Of a stretch of DNA of 64,000 bases, positions 48,190-58,859 are shown in pieces. The stretch comes from Scalesia atractyloides (taxonomy: Eukaryota > Streptophyta > Magnoliopsida > Asterales > Asteraceae). The first letter of the stretch is position 1. Every line of letters starts with the position of its first letter. Made by a program: the position numbers and the translations under genes. The stretch covers positions 48,927,137-48,991,136 of the forward strand of contig CAMTDV010000017.1 of the NCBI GenBank assembly GCA_947069175.1, in the 5' to 3' direction. The notes beneath the pieces are model-generated. The model worked only from the letters and a program-made list of their open reading frames with translations. It did not search any database and was not told where the DNA came from.

Positions 48190-48204
48190 GTATCCCCTGC
48201 TTTT
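48190..48204 (-). other. Polypurine tract, gag-only gypsy
   Basis: The minus strand reads AAAAGCAGGGGATAC directly before the truncated LTR, close to the tract at 11,981-11,995. Confidence 0.85.
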
Positions 48205-48499
48205 TAGAAATTTCGTCCCGAAATTTAAGTTGTGATATATTTGACTAAAATGATGGTGTTTAGTTTGACAGTTACATACTTAGAAAAAGTAAGGGTTTAA
48301 GTTTTTTTTTTGAGGCGGTAACGTTCCTCGTAAGGTTTGAGTACCCTGTTACAGGAATCGCTTTTTGTTGCCTACGGTAGAATATTGATAAGCAGAGTTG
48401 ATTCGCTAAATATGATATCATGCGTAAGAGTTTTGATATGTTTGGGGGGATATGGCTATATCCTAAAGCAAAACTTCTAATACTACAACCTACATGGAA

Positions 48500-50040
48500 C
48501 TTCTCATAACCGTCTAACAATACCTCTGATCCTTTGACAAGAATACTTATATATAGGAAGTACCAGCGGCGTATCCACCATATTCTTGTCAAATTTTCAT
48601 TGGTTTTATCAGTAAGTTATGATTGGTTCTATGATATGACTATAGAACATAAATAAACATAACAACTAATGTACCAAGAAATTACTAAATCCTACATAGA
48701 ACTTTCTCATAACCGTCTGGCAATGCCTCTGATCCTTTGACAAGAATACTTATATATAGGAAGTACCAGCGGCGTATCCACCATATTCTTGTCAAATTTT
48801 CATTGGTTTTATCAGTAAGTTATGATTGGTCCTATGATGTAACTCTAGAACATAAATAACACAACAACCAATATTTGAATCCACATACTGATAGCATATA
48901 TGTTTGAATGGTGACAGTTCCTCTCTCGTTTGTTATGATGGATAGGTTAGTTTATGTAGAAATAGAACACAATCCAATTTCTTTAAATGGCGAGATGATA
49001 TGTATGTAACACAAATTTCAACCAAGGCAATACTAAATCCTACATGGAACTTCTCATAACTGCCTGATAATGCCTCTGATCCTTTGGCAAGAATACTTAT
49101 ATATAGGAAGTACCAGCGGCGTATCCACCATATTCTTGTCAAATTTTCGTTGGTTTTATCCGCAAGTTATGATTTGTTACCAAGAAACTACTAAATCCTA
49201 CATAGAACTTCTCATAACCGTCTGACAATGCCTCTGATCCTTTGACAAGAATACTTATATATAGGAAGTACCAGCGGCGTATCCACCATATTCTCGTCAA
49301 ATTTTCATTGGTTTTATCAGTGAATTATGATTAGTCCTATGTGACTCTACAACCAATACAACAAACACAAAATACTGATAATGAAAAATGTCTGTGCGAT
49401 CAAGGCTCAATCAAACGGAGCCGATCGTATTGCATGTACTGAAAATGAAAATGTCTGTGCGATCAAGGCTCAATCAAGCGGAGCCGATCGTATTGCATGT
49501 ACTGAAAATAATAAACAGTAATCACTCAAACAATTTATACATGGAACCTCTCATAACCGCCTGATAATGCCTCCGATCCTTTGACAAGAATACTTATATA
49601 TAGGAAGTACCAGTGGCGTATCCACCATATTCTTGTCAAATTCTCATTGACTTTATCCGCAAGTTATGATTAGTTCTATTTGACTCTACAACAAACACAA
49701 CAATCACAAGATACTGATAATGAAAATGTCTGTGCGATCAAGGCTCAATCAAGCGGAGCCGATCGTATTGCATGTACTGAAAATGAAAATGTCTGTGCGA
49801 TCAAGGCTCAATCAAACGGAGCCGATCGCATTGCATGTATTGAAAATAATAAACAATAATCACTCAAACAGTTTATACATGGAACCTCTCATAACCGCCA
49901 GATAATGCCTCTGATCCTTTGGCAAGAATACTTATATATAGGAAGTACCAGCGGCGTATCCACCATATTCTTGTCAAATTTTCATTGACTTTATCCGCAA
50001 GTTATGATTAGTTCTATGTGATTCTAAAACATAAAAAAAA
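48500..50040 (-). repeat. Six copies of a 61-bp inverted-repeat module
   Basis: Each begins TTTGACAAGAATA and ends TATTCTTGTCAAA, with TATATATAAG inside on the minus strand. Copies: 48,533-48,593, 48,736-48,796, 49,083-49,143, 49,241-49,301, 49,580-49,640 and 49,918-49,978. Longer repeats of about 160-350 bp carry them. No pol sequence remains between gag and the LTR. Confidence 0.9.
49381..49845 (-). repeat. 61-bp repeats derived from LTR
   Basis: Two tandem pairs (49,381-49,505 and 49,718-49,845) share CGATCGGCTCCGTTTGATTG on the minus strand, which also lies in the gypsy LTR near 5,924 and 14,064. So LTR sequence was copied into the internal region. Confidence 0.85.
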
Positions 50041-50048
50041 ACATAAAA

Positions 50049-51435
50049 CTAAACGATTGGAGTTGAATCTGGATTTTCGGTGAAGAGGACTAGTTGGGTG
50101 CTTTCGTTTGGGCCGTCATTATCTTCGACAGGATTGGCGTTGATGTTGAAAACTCTTCCTCTTGCTGGTGGCCTAGTGGTTGGGTTTTCTTGATTTACTT
50201 GGTTAACTGGGTTTGACTGAGCTTGAGCGTTGATGATGTTAACCAATCGAGGGCACGTGTTTCTAAAGTGGGTAGGGTCGCCACAATTGAAACAAGCTCG
50301 AACATATGGGAACATGGGGTATTGGGGTTGTTGATAGGTTTGGATCATGTTTTGGGTAGGGGGGAGAGATTTGGTTTTGAAAGGTGCGGCAAACCTTGCT
50401 CAAATGACCATAGCGTCCACAAGTTGCACATAGTCGACAAGGTACGGTAAGGGGATGGTGATAAAAACAGGTGTTACATCGAGGGTGAGGTCCAAGATAT
50501 GGTTTCTTATTTGGGTAAGTTGAGTTGGGTGCCACTTGGGTGATTGGGATAGCTTGGATGGGTATGGCGTGTGAAATTGGTTGATTACGTTGGGTAGTAG
50601 CGAAAAGTTGCCCGTCTCTTTTTCTCTTAAAAGTGGGTGGAGAAGGGGATTCGGTTTGGGTGTAGTCGGAGGTTTCAGTCGATGCTTTATCCTTCTTCTT
50701 CCCCTCCTTGAAGTCTTTGTTTCGGATTCGGTTCTCGGTGAGCTCTGTAGCTAACTCCATTGCTGCTTCCAAGGTTGCAGGCGTGGTACTTATTACAGAC
50801 TCTTGAATCTTTGACGGAAGACCTTGAATGTAGTGCTCGATCAACCGGTAGAGGGGAGTGAACAAGTTGGGAACCATCTGATGTAACTCGAGGAATCTTT
50901 TGTTGTATGTGGTGTGGTCTCCTTCCTTTTGCTTCAACGAATAAAATTCATCTTCTAATTTCTTTATTTCGCTCCTTGGGCAAAATCGCCTGGTCATGAT
51001 TTCCTTCAATTCATTCCAAGTTAAAGTCATAGCATCTTCAACACCTCGTTTGGCCTTCTCTGTATTCCACCAGGTAAGTGCTATTCCATATAAACGACCG
51101 GTAGCATATCGCACTTTGCGATCATCGGGGCAATCGCAATTTAGAAAAGTGTTCTCCATCTCTTCAAACCAATGGAGGAGAGCGGTGACACCTTCAGTCC
51201 CTTTGTATTTTGGAGGGTCGCATGATTTGAATTGCTTGTAGGTGCATTTAGTGGTATTTGGGGGAGGGTTGATAACGTGTTGATCTTCTTGATTGACTGG
51301 ATTAGCGGTAAGTGCTTGTTGGACTTGGATTACAATGTTGGGTATTACGGTAGCCATTTGTTGAGCGATTAGGGCAGCCATGCGCTCGCGGGCTTTTCCT
51401 GCTCTCATCTTCCTACGGGCGTGGTTAGAAGACAT
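50049..51435 (-). pseudogene. gag of TR-GAG gypsy element
   Basis: Start ATG 51,435. Capsid core as in the gag at 7,289 but intact through LLHWFEEMENTF, ALTWWNTEKAK and MTRRFCPRSEIKKLEDEF. A Cys/His-rich stretch (CNTC...CRLCATCGRYGH) is near 50,390-50,480. The frame slips between 50,263 and 50,348, where the reading that continues has the CCHC knuckle CFNCGDPTHFRNTCP and ends at 50,049. The stop falls shortly before where protease would begin. One frameshift apart, the Gag is nearly whole, about 460 residues. Confidence 0.9.
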
Positions 51436-52202
51436 CTACAAGGAATACATGTCAAGAGTATGAGTTGGATGCTTTTGGGATCATGGGTCGTGCTTAGGAA
51501 TGAACATTCATAAAATAATTATAGAAAAATAAATCTACTACATCCATAGGATGTCTTGGGCTTTGCTCGTCATTAGGCCCTGCATGCCGCCATACTTCAC
51601 CTTCGTAATCATGTGGGGCCCCATGAATACCGGGTTTTTCATATGGTTCGCATGTGTTAGCCTGGTTACGTACACTAAAACCTGGAGAAAATCGAGAAAT
51701 ATGTATATAACGTGTGATATTCGGAATGTGTCCAGGTGTAGACACGGTGATACCTCAAAGTGGGGTTAGTTCGAACGACGTTTGGTGTGACATGCTTTGG
51801 CCTAATAGGTCCTTCGTACTCTCATCGTTAGTCCCCAGGTAGGCAAACTGGTCCGTTATATTGGATTTATACGAATGCGAACCTAGACAGGACGTTCCGA
51901 CTACCGGTACTTGTACCCTTCCAGTTACTACATGCCCGTCGTAGAACTTACTTTGATGAGATTTGAAAATTGCAACAAAATCTTTGAATAACAAAAGTAT
52001 GAAGATGAATTGAATATATGAGCATTGATATATGTATGATAAATGTGTATATAAGTATGCATGTTTGACTGTAAGTCTAAACAAATATGAAACAAATAAA
52101 TATCATAAGTTTGTATGTAACCACCTAATCAATTAAAATTTAGGCAAACTATAGTATAGGCTCTAAGGGTCTAATAACCTATCCTATATCCCTATAGTCA
52201 TG
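51436..52202 (-). other. Leader of gag-only gypsy element
   Basis: Non-coding stretch homologous to 6,500-7,288. No gene seen. Confidence 0.7.
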
Positions 52203-52214
52203 GCTCTGATACCA
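52203..52214 (-). other. Primer-binding site, gag-only gypsy
   Basis: TGGTATCAGAGC on the minus strand, 3 bases from the LTR at 52,218. Confidence 0.95.
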
Positions 52215-53310
52215 ATCTGTCACACCCCGACCCGCAGCGGAAAAGGTGACCGGGGCATGATTGGGTTATCATCAAAGCTCATGACATTTATTATAACGTT
52301 TCATATTCATTAATACAATTTAATAGGAAAGTTACAATCATAATTACATCATGACCTAACATCAATCTAAGCTTCTTTGTTTTCTTCTAAGGCATTTCCT
52401 ATGTTTTCCTTGCTTCATCCTGTTCACCTGTATCATGTGTAAAAAGGGTTTTTGGATCAACAAAAGTTGGCGAGTGAATCCTATGGAAAAATTTGAACAA
52501 GTTTATTTAATTGATTATAAAATAAGGTGCACAACCACACATGAGTAAAAATAGATGTAAACTTATTCACCAATCAACTTAATATTAAACAATACACACA
52601 TGAACAATAATGGATCGTTTAGAGGCACGCGTTGCTCAACTCGTCTCTCACGAGGAACTGATGGGCCTAATGAATGAATTGCATAAACTTGACAATATGA
52701 AATACATAACTACAAACAATATAAACTCAATAATACACACACGCACAATAATGGATTTGTTTTGAGGCACGTGTTGCTCAACTCGTCTCACACGAGGGAC
52801 TGATGGGCCTAATGAATGAATTACATATAAATAGACAAAATGAAATACATAACTTCAAACAATGTATACAATCTAAGTTTAGATCACTATATGGTATGGC
52901 ACAAGTTTAAATAAACGAGTTAATTTTATGACACATGACACACCCCAAAACGTGTAATTAAAAAGGGGAGTTGTAAGATTCACTCACAGTGGGTGCGTTC
53001 GGTTGATAATGTTGAATGCACGCGAAGTTGGTTTTAACCACGAGTGAAATTAACCTAGATAATAACATAATGGTTTGGTAAATAATGGGATTTTATTAAT
53101 CAATTTTAGTAGGATTGTTGGGTGTATTTTTGTGAGTTTAAGGCTATTTTCTAACCTTAAAAATGTTATTTTTAAGTATTTTTAAATGATTTTTAAATAA
53201 AATAAATAAATAAAAATAATAATAAAATGTTGACTTTTTGACCGTTGACCGTTGACCATTGACCATTGACCATTGACTGTTTGACCGGTTCGTATGTGTG
53301 TATGTGTGCG

Positions 53311-53889
53311 CTGGGTGAGGCTCGAACCCGAGACCTCCCGTACGCGTGCACGCAGCTCTACCAACTGAGCTACGTGTCTAACCCGAAATATTTCTGTTTT
53401 TAATTATATTTATATACTAATTAGATTAAACTGAAAATCATTTATTTTTAAAAACGATTTGTGCGTCGGACCGGTGCACTCCACAGGTCTCGAACCGGGG
53501 ACCTGTGGTTGAGTTAACACACAGTCCACCGCTGGACTGTGTGTCCAACTTGTTAAATAAAATGATTTTTATTATACTTATATACAAACTAAACATTTTC
53601 TTTTCTGTCTTAAATAAAAAGTTTAATAATTGTCCGGACCGGTGTGGTAGCCTGGACTCGAACTCGTGTCCTGTGATTAAACATTCACACAGTCCACCAC
53701 TGGACTGTGTGTCTAACTTGGTTATTATTCTGGTTTTCATTAAACTTAACATGTAACAGCGGTAACTCCGGTTCGGTTAAAAAAAGGACATTTTTATTAA
53801 GGCAAGCTTGCGTGGGACAAGTATCGAACTCGAGGCGTCTGCGTGTTTAGTGTGCACACAGTCCACCGCTGGACTGTGTGTCTAACCCG
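53311..53889 (-). other. tRNA-like modules d, e, f, g in 5' LTR
   Basis: d 53,311-53,380 (A box TAGCTCAGTTGG, B box GGTTCGAGCCT); e 53,474-53,550; f 53,641-53,718 (B box GAGTTCGAGTCC, near consensus); g 53,801-53,889 (B-like GAGTTCGATAC). All read on the minus strand, the element sense. Confidence 0.65.
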
Positions 53890-54586
53890 TGTTATATCTT
53901 GATTTATAATAAACTTAAACACTACAGAACCTTCGTCTTCTTCGTTGAATTTAACCAGAATCGGAAGTCCGACTGGTTCGATGTTTTAATCATGTTCTTT
54001 AGTGTTTTGAGGTTAATTACAGATGAGATATATAAAAAGAATGAAAGATTTAAACGTAACGTATACCGACTGGACTCCTCTGTTTCTCCGGCGAAACTCC
54101 GGTGACAGCAGAAACTTCCGGCGACGTGTGTCCTGCGGCAGAGAGTCTTCAGCAAGCTTGAAATGGATGTGGGTGACTTCGGTATAAGCTCTGGGGGTTC
54201 AGTAAGGCTCAGAAGTGAAGGGTTCGGTTTTCCGGCGATGTGCAGAACTTTTCCGGCGAGTGATATTACGTCGGGTAAAGGTGCGGTTTTGAGCGAAAAA
54301 GCTTGCAGAGGTTCGAGGAGGTATTTATAGGGCAGGTCATCGATGAATTTGGTCCGATTTCCGACTTGATTCGTCGGTTAGAAACTCTCCGGCGGTTATA
54401 ACTTGCGTCGTGGACTCAGGCGTCGGTTATAACCGAGGTAGGTTTAATGTTTACGTTATAACTGAAGAAATCGTAAATTCTTGGCGAGTTAGTCGGGATT
54501 TCCGACGACTGAAAATTTGGGCGCGCCGATTTTGAATTCGATAATCATGTTATGATTTAATTGTCTTCAATAGTGAACAAGAAATA

Positions 54587-54669
54587 CAAGTGGCGCAGTG
54601 GTTGGAGAGTTGAGTGTTAAGTTGTTGTTGACCCGGCTGACTGACCCGGGTTCGAAACCCAGCAGTGCC
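54587..54669 (+). other. tRNA-like module a in 5' LTR
   Basis: A box TGGCGCAGTGG, B box GGTTCGAAACC, longer spacer than at 4,031. Antisense to the element, as in the other family. Confidence 0.7.
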
Positions 54670-54855
54670 ATTTTATTTTTATTTCATTATTTTTAACAGT
54701 TTTTCAAAAACAAATTATATATCCCAATATAATAATTAATTATGTATCGTTTAAAATTATTTTGGGCATTAAATACGCAACGAAATTTTAAACTGATTGT
54801 TCGGTTAATAAACGGAGCGGGTTTGGTAAAATCCGTTTTTTTTACGGATGTTTCA

Positions 54856-55704
54856 ACAAATTCACAAAAATATGTCTGTAAATATGTTTCTACATAGTTT
54901 ACTTTACTTGTTAAAAATTCTGTAAATACTTTACTTGCTTTTCAAAATAAAAATCAAAAATATTTTTAGTGTGTTTTAACATAAATTTTCTAAAATACCA
55001 AAAGATTTTGTTTCTACGTAGTTTCAACGAGCCAATGTTAGAGAACGGATCTTCGAAGTCTGGTACGAAAATCTAATAAATGAGTAAAAGTTCATTAATT
55101 TTAAACTTTCAAATCAGATTGTTCATAACGGTTTTTCAAATTAAGGTCATTAATTTGGACTCGTTTGATATATTTGGTTAATCAAGGTCATTAACTTGGA
55201 CTTGAACAACTAAGTGGATTTTTACAAATCAAATAATAAAAATGTGAATATTGAAGGTCTTAAATGTAAAATGTATTCAAGGTCATTAAGTTGAACTTGA
55301 AACAATTAACGTTTTTTGAAAAGATTGAAGTGAAGATTAAAGTTTGAAATGTTGATGGTACGAATTTCAAAACAGTGAATCTGAAATGTTTATTTGAATG
55401 TCAGAATTTATTTAGACAGGTAGTAAAGTTTGAGGGGGAGCTGGATAAAACATTGTCCAAAGATTTAAGAAAGCTCAAAGCTAGGGGGAGTTTGAAGTCT
55501 AAAGATCAAAGTAAAGGGGAGTCTGTGACTAAAGCTTAAAGCTAGGGGGAGCATGGTGATTAAAAGTTTTATCAAGACAGAGCTCAAAGAAAGAGAAACA
55601 TGATATAAAGATCAAGATGATAAAGTTTATTCAAGAACTAAAGATCAGAAGATTCAGAAGATTTTAAAAGTCAAAATGACTACGACAACATCCAAGGGGG
55701 AGTC
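54856..55704 (+). other. 3' untranslated part of nested copia element
   Basis: Resumes at a point equal to 57,538. It has two GGTCATTAACTTGGAC motifs, no extra ORF, and five polypurine runs of the AGGGGGAG type (55,432, 55,483, 55,516, 55,544, 55,694). The last abuts the LTR. Confidence 0.8.
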
Positions 55705-56127
55705 TTTTGGTGCATATGTCTGTTGCCTACGTCATTATGTATCGAGTCTAAGTGAATAGGGCTTAATCTGTTAGAAACGAGGTGTATTTAAGTGTTTTGT
55801 ATGCCAAGTTCGCTCGAGATGGTTGAGAGAAGTCAAGTTCGGCCGAACTTGACTAAGCCAAGTTCGCCCGAACTTCCACCTTAACCAGCGAACTTGAGAT
55901 AGTATAAATAGGTGCCTTGGTGATTCATTTTGAACGTGGAGAGATTTTGGCACAGAGACAGCGAAGCTCTGTCGAATCCGGTTCTCGAATGTATTGAACT
56001 TTGGATCAATGAAAACAACATTTATATGAGTAATTCTTGTTATTTGGTTAACTTGTCATTAGTTTCCGCCTAATCGGATAATAGATAACAAATTTAGGTT
56101 CCCGTGCTAATCGTGGACGTTCCTACA
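55705..56127 (+). repeat. 3' LTR, nested copia element
   Basis: 423 bp. It begins TTTTGG where the partner begins TGTTGG, so the terminal TG is mutated. Ends CCTACA. Confidence 0.92.
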
Positions 56128-56541
56128 GATTTTGGTGTAGATAAATTGAATTCAAAATCGACTACAGCGGGTTGCCAGTTCTTCGGAATACGCTTGGTAA
56201 CCTGGTAGTGTAAGAAACAGACTACGGTCACTCTCTCTACCTGTGAAGCTGAGTATATTTCGGCCTCCAGCTGTTGTTCACAGCATCTGTGGATCCAACA
56301 GCATATGAGAGACTATGGCCTGCAATTTCTTGACACTCCGCTGTATGTTGATAATAAGGCAGCAATCGACATAAAAAAAATCCAGTTCATCAATCTCGAA
56401 CAAAACATATCGAGATTCGATACCACTTTATTCGTGATTGCTACAAAAAAAGATTGGTACGAATTGAGAAAATCCACACCGATGAACAAAAAGCTAATTT
56501 TTATACCAAACCTTTTATTCTTTCACGGTTTAAATATTTAA
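56128..56541 (+). pseudogene. RNase H, second part, outer copia element
   Basis: Continues the domain cut at 41,408. It shows a STCEAEYISASSC motif with the catalytic Glu and LYVDNKAAIDI. A TAG near 56,206 and degraded sequence after 56,400 end it. Confidence 0.88.
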
Positions 56542-57960
56542 TGAGGCTTAACGGTATGAAAAATCTGTTGACAGGTGCGGATGCAGAGGTTGAACATGGA
56601 TCGGACGACGAGTTCTCGTGATTCTCATTGGTTTGTTACCTTTTAGGATTAGAATTTCTTAAAAACTAAAATACAAAAATATGTTTTTGATTTTAGGGGG
56701 AGAAATAGAACGAGAAAATACAAAAACATATGAAAAACCAAAAAGTACAAAAACATGAAATAGACAAAAAGAATTTTATGTCAACAAAGGAAATGATAGT
56801 ACATCAGTGGACTATCACAGTATGCTAAGGAAATGTAAAGTTTAAAAGTATAAACAAGTCTTACTGGGATGTGTCGATAGGCTTTACACGTTCAGTAAAT
56901 TGTTTCCGGGATATAAACTAAATTTTACAACTGCTTAAACTTGTGGATTAACATCTCTCGGATATATGGACTTAGTACTCCGAAATTTCGTTAGATAGAT
57001 TGCCTGATTCTGAGATACGGGGTCTTTATAGATGATTGATATCTCGGGTATTATACAAGTTCTTCTGATTTTGCGGAAGCAATAGCCTAGAACTTCTATA
57101 ATGCTTTTGCTTAAAAAACCCCTAAACTGCGGCAAAATTGAAAGAATCGAAAGATCTAATCAATTGCTGTATTTAAAAGATTCCTTAATTGGAACACACC
57201 TTAAAGTCGAGCCTTCATCTCTTTGTCGATATGGTGGTATTAACCTGAGCTCTCAAGGCTTCGCATAACCTAGATACGGATATTAATTACTCTATACTCA
57301 CCTGTAAGATGAAATCTTGGGAATCTTGATACGTGAGTATATTCTGAGATGGGAACCATAGTTGAGTCAAGTTTCATAATTCTAACTAAGATATCTTGGA
57401 ACAATTGACAAATGTGCAAAAGTTTAAGTGGACAAACATATCGACAATCTAGGTAAACAAGTTTAGAACTTAAAATCATTAAAAGGTCAACGGTACTGGT
57501 GATACGTCTCAAACAACTGATATGATCCTTAGATAAGAATTCACAAAAATATGTTTGTAAATATGTTTGTACATAGCTTATTTGATTTCAGATTTAAGAC
57601 CAAAAAGATTTTCAGTGTGTTTTAGCATAAACTTCGAAAAAATCAAAAAGATTTTGTTTCTACAATGTTTTCAACAGCCAATGATGGAAAGCAGATCTTC
57701 GGAGTTCGGAATGGTGCTAAGTTGTTGGAATCTTGATGACAACGGGTTGGGAGCTAATCTGTAAAATCAAAATGCACGAGAAACGATGAAAAGTTCATTA
57801 ATTTGAACCTTTAAATTTGAAGAAAACATCTGTTTGTTCATAACGGGTCAAACCAAGGTTATTAACTTGGACTTGGTAGACAAATCGGTTAACCGAGGTC
57901 ATTAATTTGGACTTGGTCAACTGAGTGGATTTTCATAACTGGTAAACATGTGAAAGTTCG
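56542..57960 (+). other. Spacer between pol and extra ORF
   Basis: About 1.4 kb with no ORF that looks real. The GGATCGGACGACGAGTTCTC block (56,600), a polypurine run (56,693), and two GGTCATTAATTTGGAC-type motifs (57,870-57,930) are shared with the other copia copies. Confidence 0.7.
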
Positions 57961-58009
57961 GGGTTCAAATTGAAAAAATTCAAAAGTTTGAAATTGGGCT
58001 TAACCAAGT

Positions 58010-58700
58010 TCGGCCGAAGTTACTAAGAATAAACAGTTTCTTTATGGCTTAACTTTGGGCGAAGTTGTGGTTGGTTAATTGTTGAATTGTCATCAAGTTC
58101 GCCCGAACTTGACCGATTATAAGTATCCAAGTTCGCTCAAAACTTCAGATCATCTGAAACGAATTTCGAGCGAACTTGAGAGGCGATTGTGAGAAATTTT
58201 GAATTTGCAAGAATTAAGTCGTCATACTGCCCGATTTGAGACCCGTAATAAGTGATTGGCACACTTATTAACATGGCCGAGGTATTAATTGCTTAAAGCA
58301 ACCGTGATTTGAACGTATAAAGACTGTGTTGGACCGAACATGCTAAAATCAATAGATCTAGGTTGTTTCTGATGAAATTGAACGATGAATTGGTTTAATA
58401 AACATGTAATTATCACTAACAAACCAAAAATTTGAACTTTGGACGGGTTGAAATGTTGCAGGTTTGATTGGAGATGACGACAAGTTCGCATGAACTTGTT
58501 GTTGATGTCCAATCCTAAATATACTTGTAAATGTAATAAGTTTGCCCGAACTTGTTTACATCTGTAAAAACCTGTAACCAATACAAGTTCGCCCGAACTT
58601 GCTTAAAAATGTCAAAAAATTTGTTTGTTAATACATGTTCGGCCGAAGTTGTTTATATTTGGTATAATTTGGCATCAAGTTTGCCCGAACTTGATGATAA
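58010..58700. repeat. Palindrome array ahead of extra ORF
   Basis: About ten copies between 58,010 and 58,700, several worn. The array ends about 160 bp before the ATG at 58,860. Confidence 0.88.
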
Positions 58701-58859
58701 ATGATGAAAATTGTCAAAATTTGCTAAGTTGTGTGTTTGTTTTGTCCACAGAATATCCAGCTTTCGTTTAACAAGTTCCACAATACTTGTATATCGCTGA
58801 ACGAGAAGATCTATCCTACGTTGTCTGCATTTTCAGAGATAAAGTGATAACGGATAAGC

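Larger units (their letters stand above)
46782..54855 (-). mobile_element. gag-only gypsy element (TR-GAG type)
   Basis: Minus strand. 5' LTR 52,218-54,855 (2,638 bp), primer-binding site 52,203-52,214, leader, gag 51,435-50,049, then 1.85 kb of tandem repeats in place of pol, then a 3' LTR cut to 46,782-48,189. The cut also removed host copia sequence equal to 57,017-57,537, so no target duplication remains. It is related to the 3,847-14,622 family by gag and LTR layout, but diverged. Confidence 0.88.
52218..54855 (-). repeat. 5' LTR of gag-only gypsy
   Basis: 2,638 bp, the same length as the LTR at 3,847-6,484. Ends TGAAACATCC and TGTGACA on the minus strand. Confidence 0.92.
41409..56127 (+). 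mobile_element. gag-only copia element nested in RNase H
   Basis: LTRs at 41,409-41,831 and 55,705-56,127 (423 bp each, about 11 differences by eye), with target duplication GATTT at 41,404-41,408 and 56,128-56,132. It keeps gag to the start of protease (46,080), then jumps to the 3' end of RNase H. Protease, integrase and RT are absent, and so is the extra ORF. A gypsy element lies at 46,782-54,855. Confidence 0.92.
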
